DNA from: Omphalotus guepiniiformis
Lineage: Eukaryota > Basidiomycota > Agaricomycetes > Agaricales > Omphalotaceae
Length of the DNA: 64,000 bases
Assembly: GCA_028554645.1 (NCBI GenBank)
Contig: JAQOOI010000078.1
Span: 186,001 to 250,000 of the forward strand
Direction: 5' to 3'
Position 1 is the stretch's first letter; each line of letters starts with the position of its first letter. The notes under the pieces are model-generated. The model had not been told where the DNA came from. It worked only from the letters and a program-made list of their open reading frames with translations, and ran no database searches. The position numbers and the translations under genes are program-made. This document shows positions 57,876 through 64,000 of the stretch, piece after piece.

Positions 57876-60800
57876 CTATCCTGTTCCAGATCCCTCTGTG
57901 GTGTACAGCAGTGCTTTGGTAACTTCACCTTGAAATCGACCGATGTAAGCCAGAAGATCTTCATCCGGAAGAGCCGAGTACTCGAAAGCCTGAGTCAGAT
58001 TGGTCCGGAGCTACACGTCCAAGTAAATTCAGAGAAAATTTGACGAACGGCCAGTGTGGAAAGTGCAGAAACAGTCAGCAACAAGGTTAGACAGAACAAC
58101 AAGGGCAAGTCATTGAGGTGAGAATGTTTGAGGATTTGAGGAAGGAATTGAACCAAGAGTTGACCAAGATTTGCCCCGGAGATGATAAGAAGCAAAGGCG
58201 GAAGTATCGGTGAAAAATAATTACCCTTAACAGTGCCTTCCTCCTCAACGCAACTTGATTGCTTTCACTCTGTTCTTTCTGACGCGTATGCAGCGCCGCA
58301 AGGTGTGTCGCGACTCGATTGGCTTCTGTCAAGACATCTTCGGGTAGATCAGCTAGGCGAGCAAGTTCGAGGCCTAAGTGTAAGTTGTGTAAGTTGAAGA
58401 GTAAGAGTTAGCACAGACAACGAGGGTTCTGCAAGGTTTGTGATGATGAAGAAACAGGTTACCGTAGTGAGTAGTTTCTTCGGGTGCACCATCTACTATC
58501 CTAATAGAACGCAACAGTGTTATTCAAGAAGTCGACCTGAGAAACGAGGAATCGTTCACTAAACTTGTATTGGAATATCATTCCGAAGTTGGATTCGGAT
58601 TGACGTGTTTTCTAGCAACTGAGAGTGAGCAAAGATTTATCGTTGTCTCAAGAGCAAGGGAGCATACACACCTGGACAGCTAGATGTAAGCTATGGAGAG
58701 GAAAAGGAGAAAAGAATCAGAATGTCATTTTGTCTCGATGAAGCCGATAGCATATACTTCACGACGGACGGTTGCCTCGAAAGCGTGACACTGAGTTCAC
58801 TGAAGTGTCTGTTTGAAGATCATGAGCTCCCCGATATCCCTCTTGTGTGAATGACAGGCTGACGTAGCGAAAAAGACATAGCACTGAAAACCCACATCAA
58901 TATTCGCCGTACTCATGCTTTCATAATACACACCTTGCGCTCGATCAGGCTTTCAGCAATGGCGTGTGATATCCCTACGCCCTCTCTAGGGGACGTCCCT
59001 CTGCCAAGCTCATCAACAAGCACCAGTGACTTTTCCGTAGCGAGACCTGGCGAAAACACACTCATCGCAAATGTAGACGGTAGAGTAACAAGCGGACAAA
59101 CCGAGAATCATAGCAGAAGTTGCCATTTCGCTAGCAAAGGTGCTCAGGCTCTTCTCCAAATCGTCATCGTTTGAAAGCCGGGTCAATAAGGCGTCATGTA
59201 TCCTATGATCTGAAGCTTGAATCGGTCGGAGAACCGGGAAGATGTTCGCTATACCTGAAGCTGGCGTACTCTGCAGGAACAAAGCTCCCACACATTGCTA
59301 GTACAGTCAATAGACCGACTTGTCTGAGGTACGTGCTCTTTCCTGACATACTAGAACGAGACATGTCAGTATTCACAATGACCAGAAGCAAAGAGCTAAC
59401 GACATACTTGGGACCTTGAATCAGTTGGAACGAGGAAGTGTCATCGCAGTACACGTCGTTAGGCACTAATGTTCCCGCGGATTGTATAGTCTCAAGAACT
59501 GGATGGCGACCCGATTTTATAGCCAGCGTTCCCGTAAATTCAGGACGTACTATTAGAATTTTCAACGCTCGCAGTCTAATCAGAAAGTAGGTGGGCGATC
59601 TGACCATAACTGCGCACTACAGGTTGAAGAATAGTGAGCTGGTGTTTCAATTTAGAAAATAGTCGACATACTGATTGCAGCATGTGAGAAAGACCATAGC
59701 ATGTCTACCAGTGCAACCTGCATGACATTTGGATTATTTCTGAAAGGAGCCATGAGCCATGAAGATTCCATACCGCTTCCGACGCCTTGTACAGCGCACC
59801 AACATCGACGAGAATGTCAGCTACCAGATCCTGAATGATTCTAGTGTGCAAGCCCTAGTCACAACCGTGTAGTCACGTGAAGAAAGAGACTGACTTGTCA
59901 CTCAGAATGAGCGTTTCATCCAACGCATCCTTCATCCTAGCATTCATCTTTTTCTGAGATGCCTTGCAACTGAGCCTCGGAAAGAAAAACATGGAAGACG
60001 CGATGCACGGACCAATTCCATGCTACTGAAGTGCCACTTTCCCTTCGTGAGAGTGACATTAATGAAACCTTTCGGAAGCTCGCCCTCCAAATCCGTCTTC
60101 CTTAAACAGAAAATGAAGCCAGCTTCTTGGTACATGAGCGTGAGCGGTAATTCGTGAGCTTCTGATAAAGCGTTGTTCAAAGCGTAGATGTCGCCGATGT
60201 TCTCTTTGTACGTCTCCCGCGCTACGTCAAGCAATCGATTATGATTCGCCTAGAGATACGATTCATCGGAAATCCAAATGTACTCGTCAAAAATCCTCAC
60301 CTTGACAGCATACACTCGGGCATTGACAGCCGCTATTCCGTGCTTTCGACGCGTCAGACATCATCCAGTCATCTGAGAGTGGGAGCTTCGTAGCTCACTT
60401 TTGTAGGGGCTGTGTCCTCGTTGAGACTAGCACGAATCAGAGAGTCAATATTTTCCAAACGGTCGTCTGATAGCATCTATAACGAGGATGAAAATAGTAG
60501 ATGTAATGAAACCGATGTAAGCACGAACGACTGCTGACTGACCTCATGAATGATTCTCAACAATCGAGATTTGCTCCCTGCAAGGGCTTGTTGCAGTAAA
60601 GGTAGATTTCGTACAATGTTTCTCAGATTGAGCATCTGAGAAACTCGAGCAGAAGCTCTCTGAGCTGTAGTCTCACACTTGGCTTCCGATGAAGCAAGCT
60701 GAAAACGTCCTTCAGTTCAACGCGAACGACGAAGAGATAATGACTGACCATAACGATGAGCTTGTCGAAGTCCATTTTATTTAGTGCCTTGAGAGCAGAT

Positions 60801-62060
60801 CGAACCTCAGAAAATAAGTCTTCATCCTGAACAAACTCTGCAAAAGAGCGGGTAAGACATGTGTAACTTTGCGAGAGATGTAAAGAAACACCTTCAACAA
60901 CGTCAAGCCGAGCATCAATGGATGCTTGCACTGACAGACGATCAATAACCAATCTAACATGAAACGAATGGTCATACCAGTGATAGGTGAAAGAATATTG
61001 ACACGAAGCAGGCGAGCAGCCATAGCAGTATAGGTGTGATTCAGAATGCTGCATCGAACCTCAGTACAAGTTCAAGCGCTTGACATGAGAGATGTTACCC
61101 AAAGACAGAGTGATTTGACCTCTTGTGGGACATGTTACCCACAAGCTCCAGGTTCCTAGCACTCTCCGGATCTATCATCATAGTACCGTCAACGGGAGAA
61201 TAACGAATGCGAAGTGATCCTGCCGCGAATCGAGTGTTCATCCGTATTTCTGCGTGTTTGAAGAGCGCTGAGCATGCGGACAACACGTAGTATCTGTACA
61301 GACGTGTTGGCTGAGAGCAGGTCACAAGCAGAGAGTACTGAGTATATGCACTTATTAGAAACAGCCAGAATAGTTCCAGCTCTTTCCTCGTCCTCGACAC
61401 AGAGTTGCTGCACGAACTCGAGACCTGCAAACGCGTCAATACAGTAAAACCAGAACGCCGAACACAAAGCTCTCACCGGACGTCTCGTTCCAATACTTTC
61501 TTGGCATAGACTCAACCTGGACTCCTGGAAATTCATCTCGAACGATCTCAACTAGCATTGATGTCGTCGCCGCCCTCTTCCCTGACCCACCGGTAGCCGC
61601 TAAAGCTGCATCAGACGCAGTGAGAAATGTGTCCGGGACAAGAATGAGACACGGATTATGCAGATGCATCTGATGCAACGATTTCACGTAGGTTTGACAG
61701 TCTGCAACCTAAGTCCATCGTGGATCAACAAAACGAAGCACGCAGTGTACGCGATAAAGGATCAGAGATTATTAGTACCTGTACCAGAACAACACGACCT
61801 GTATCTTTATCCAAAGCTGCCATACCAACTTCCCGGCCAATACCTCGTCCTTCTACCAAAGCAATGACATAGCTTCCTTCATGGCGTGTTGAAGCGGATG
61901 TTTGAGGGCGAGCAGTTGTCGGACGTGATTGCCCAGTCCAAGGTCTATCAGTTTGTGCGGTCCAAGGTCGAGATTGTGCGGTCAATGGTTGATTTAGATT
62001 ACTTGCAGCGCGTTTGAACGCTGCTTTTGACGTTGTCCTTGAGTTTGAGCTTGACCACAT
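57876..62060 (-). CDS. MSH4: Meiotic MutS homologue MSH4
   Basis: Many exons, roughly 850 residues. After a Thr/Ser/Gln-rich N-terminus come HEGSYVIALVEGRGIGREVG and MAALDKDTGRVVLVQ, the MSH4 start of the connector domain, then HLHNPCLILVPDTFL. The lever and clamp regions follow. The ATPase core has RHPVLE, the Walker A (restored across an intron as GPNMSGKSTYLRQ), VGLLTVLAMCGSFVPAEYAS, and Walker B KSLVLVDELGRGTSPREGVG. There is no mismatch-recognition Phe-x-Glu domain at the N-terminus, as expected for MSH4. It ends LLAYIGRFQGEVTKALLYTT then EGSGTG. With MSH5 it stabilises crossover intermediates in meiosis. The final intron (about 58013-58226) is long for this genome. The start at 62060 is an estimate. 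Confidence 0.9.
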
Positions 62061-62381
62061 GGAGGTACGCAGGCAAGAACTGGGGCGTGGCAAAATGATA
62101 GTCTTGGACCATATCTGGAAGCCGATGATCCAAATCTGGAGGTGGCGCACCAAGTTTGCTTAATTCTTACTATTGAGCAATCTCGTCGTTCAAAGAACGA
62201 TTAATCAAGTCAAAAAAAATCACGCTTCTTGGTATAAAGTGGCCTCGCATTGTCCAGTACGAAAGAAACTGTTGATCGACAACATTCTAAGGTATCAAAA
62301 AAACCGGGCACTACTAGCGTACTCAGCAGATATCAAGGTGCCATCAAGACAAGTCATAAAAAGACGTGACAAGAACCAAGT
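62061..62381. other. Intergenic, A-rich
   Basis: About 320 bp between the MSH4 start and the 3' end of the cupredoxin gene. No gene is supported. Confidence 0.45.
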
Positions 62382-64000
62382 CTAAAGAAAGGACGCTGCT
62401 AATGCAGCAATAACGAGGGACACCCCGGCACTTCCGACACGAACAGATACACCTCCATTGCTGGATCCGGTAGCCGAGGTGGAGGGTGCGGAGGAGGAAG
62501 CGCTCGAAGTACCATTTTGCTGCTCGGCAACACTCTGGAAAGCAGAGAAGTTTTTGGGACCGGCTTCAACCTGTTGACCATAGTAATTAGCACCAGCCTT
62601 TCTTAGAGATGAACTTGTTGATAGTTGATCGTATGACATACCGAGTTTACGGCAAACACCATTCCTGCACCACAGTGGCTCTTGGGGGTTTGTTGACGGC
62701 ACTGAAAAGAACATACATGAAACTCTGTTTTAGGAAATGTCGAAGAGGACCTACGTAGACCCAGATTGGTGCCGTGTCGTTAACAGTGACATTGAAAGTC
62801 GGGAAGTCAGTCGAGTTATCCGGAACAGGGAAGCTGAGTTGTAGAGAAAGCTAAGCCAAAAAGTTCTGAATAAAGTACTACTTCAGCTTACAAGTCCGAC
62901 TTGAATCCAGTAGTACCGTTAACGTTCATAGGGAGGCAAGGGCTAATACCGGAGCTCAGAACACTTGTATCAAAAAAGTTACAAATACTCACCTTGCGAA
63001 AGTCGATTGAACGATGCTGTGATTCTTCTGTTGGCTAAAAATAACATCTTTGAGAAAAATCAAAATATCGGCGACACATGGGCACATACAACTCAAACAT
63101 GATGGTGTCACGGGGCTTAGCATCAACGCGAGAGGGAGAGAATGTAAGTTGACCGCTTGATCCTCCGACAACCACTTTGATGACATCTCCATCAAGAGAT
63201 GCAGGCGTAGGCGCAGGCGAGCCGGGATAAGAAGAGTAAGTCGTAGTCCAGGTTGAAGACTCCAGGGTTATGGGTTGAGTCACCAAGGTCGGATCGGCCG
63301 CAGGAGGAGCTGCCAGATACAAAGTCAGTAAAACTTCAAATTTAGTGCAGAGTATTGCATACCGGTGATATCTCCACTGGCAGCAGTGGCAGTAGCGGAT
63401 GCAGCAGGAGTTGCTGAGGCGGCAGCAGCGCTGCTCAAACTAGCGCCGATCGCGAGTGCCTCCTGTTTGAAGTTGTCAAAGGAGTTGGGTGAACCATCGG
63501 GTGGGCAGTTCGCGCTAAAAATCATTCCTTGACCACAGTGGCTGGCGGGAGTGTCGGCAGCCTTATGGTTCAAGAGGTTAACTAAACGAAGAAACTGTAG
63601 ACGATGATAGTATGTACCTGTCGGCATAAAACCCAAACGGGATCGGTCTGTATCATTTCATAAAGCGTCAATAGGTATTGGAAAGATATGTGGAAGGCGA
63701 ATTTCACTGACCGTGTTAACGACAACCGTGTAGGTAGGGAAATTATCAGTCTGGTTAGCGGCTACAGGCATACTGACAGGCAACGATGAGTTTCGTTGCG
63801 TTAAAGGACATGCCGCGAAAAATGCTTACAAGCCAGAGTCAAAACCTCCGTCTTTCAGACTACATGGCTATACGTCGAACATTTCAGTAAAACTAGACTA
63901 GGGACTCGAGGCTTAAAGACTTACGCTGGCAAAGCTACTTTGAGTCACCTATTATGCAGTCCGTCAATATACATCATTAGAAAAAGGAGGGCAGTCAAAT
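62382..64000 (-). CDS. Two-domain GPI-anchored cupredoxin protein (partial)
   Basis: Minus strand, cut by the right edge so the N-terminus is missing. Domain 1 keeps VTQSSFAS, the QTDNFPTY strand and SHCGQGMIFSANC. An Ala/Ser linker follows (SSAAAASATPAASATATAAS). Domain 2 reads DVIKVVVGGSSGQLTFSPSR, RDTIMFEF, KNHSIVQSTFARPCLP, CRQQTPKSHCGAGMVFAVNS. Both domains have the H...C...HCxxGM pattern of fungal serine-rich cupredoxins. The C-terminus is Ser/Thr-rich and ends in a hydrophobic tail (VSLVIAALAASFL), a GPI signal. The family is extracellular and wall-bound; copper binding is expected but unproved. Tandem duplication inside one protein is the odd point. Confidence 0.85.

Overview
The window is nuclear DNA of a filamentous basidiomycete, most likely an Agaricomycete (mushroom-forming) fungus. 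Most genes are split by many introns of about 45-70 nt with GT..AG ends and CTAAC-type branch points. The gene set also fits: a CaaX-type mating pheromone precursor, two DUF6534-type seven-helix proteins, an extracellular GPI-anchored cupredoxin protein, CAND1, MSH4, VPS4/VPS27 and a heptad-tailed RPB1. I see no intact transposon, no CRISPR and no bacterial-type operon. Gene models were built by joining exons by eye. Starts, stops and most junctions keep frame and restore known family motifs, but none was checked by alignment or transcripts.

Layout, left to right. 0-3.8 kb: a gene-poor flank holding a 43-codon pheromone precursor (CVIA end), then a prolyl-4-hydroxylase-like dioxygenase (-). 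3.9-9.2 kb: an intron-containing tRNA-Glu, an EFM5-type eEF1A lysine methyltransferase (-) divergent from GAR transformylase (+), and an NCS1 purine/cytosine permease (+). 9.7-14.8 kb: a small His/Met-rich membrane protein (+), a hypothetical protein (-), U6 snRNA (-) and ribosomal protein eL19 (-). 16.6-20.2 kb: a Hal4/Sat4-type kinase (+) and a small hypothetical protein (-). 20.9-28.6 kb: VPS4 (+), BCP1 (-) and CAND1 (+). 28.7-40.1 kb: an accessory block with two DUF6534 membrane proteins (-), a decayed stretch between them, and two tandem secreted carboxylesterases (+). 40.4-45.5 kb: proline dehydrogenase (-), a possible MED9-like protein (+) and a type I membrane protein (+). 45.7-55.3 kb: RPB1 (-) divergent from VPS27 (+). 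57-64 kb: cytochrome c (+), MSH4 (-) and a two-domain cupredoxin protein (-) cut by the right edge.

Most genes are independent housekeeping functions: transcription (RPB1), splicing (U6), translation (eL19, tRNA-Glu, EFM5), purine synthesis and uptake (GART, NCS1), ESCRT sorting (VPS4, VPS27), SCF regulation (CAND1), respiration (cytochrome c, proline dehydrogenase) and meiosis (MSH4). The 28.7-40 kb block is the variable part and shows two separate gene duplications.

The most interesting signals are: the hidden pheromone gene at 1907-2038; the 3' end of RPB1, where the heptad tail appears to be assembled from phase-1 micro-exons of 9, 3 and 12 nt, one preceded by a GC-AG intron; a permease start codon apparently split by an intron; and an eL19 intron with no GT donor.
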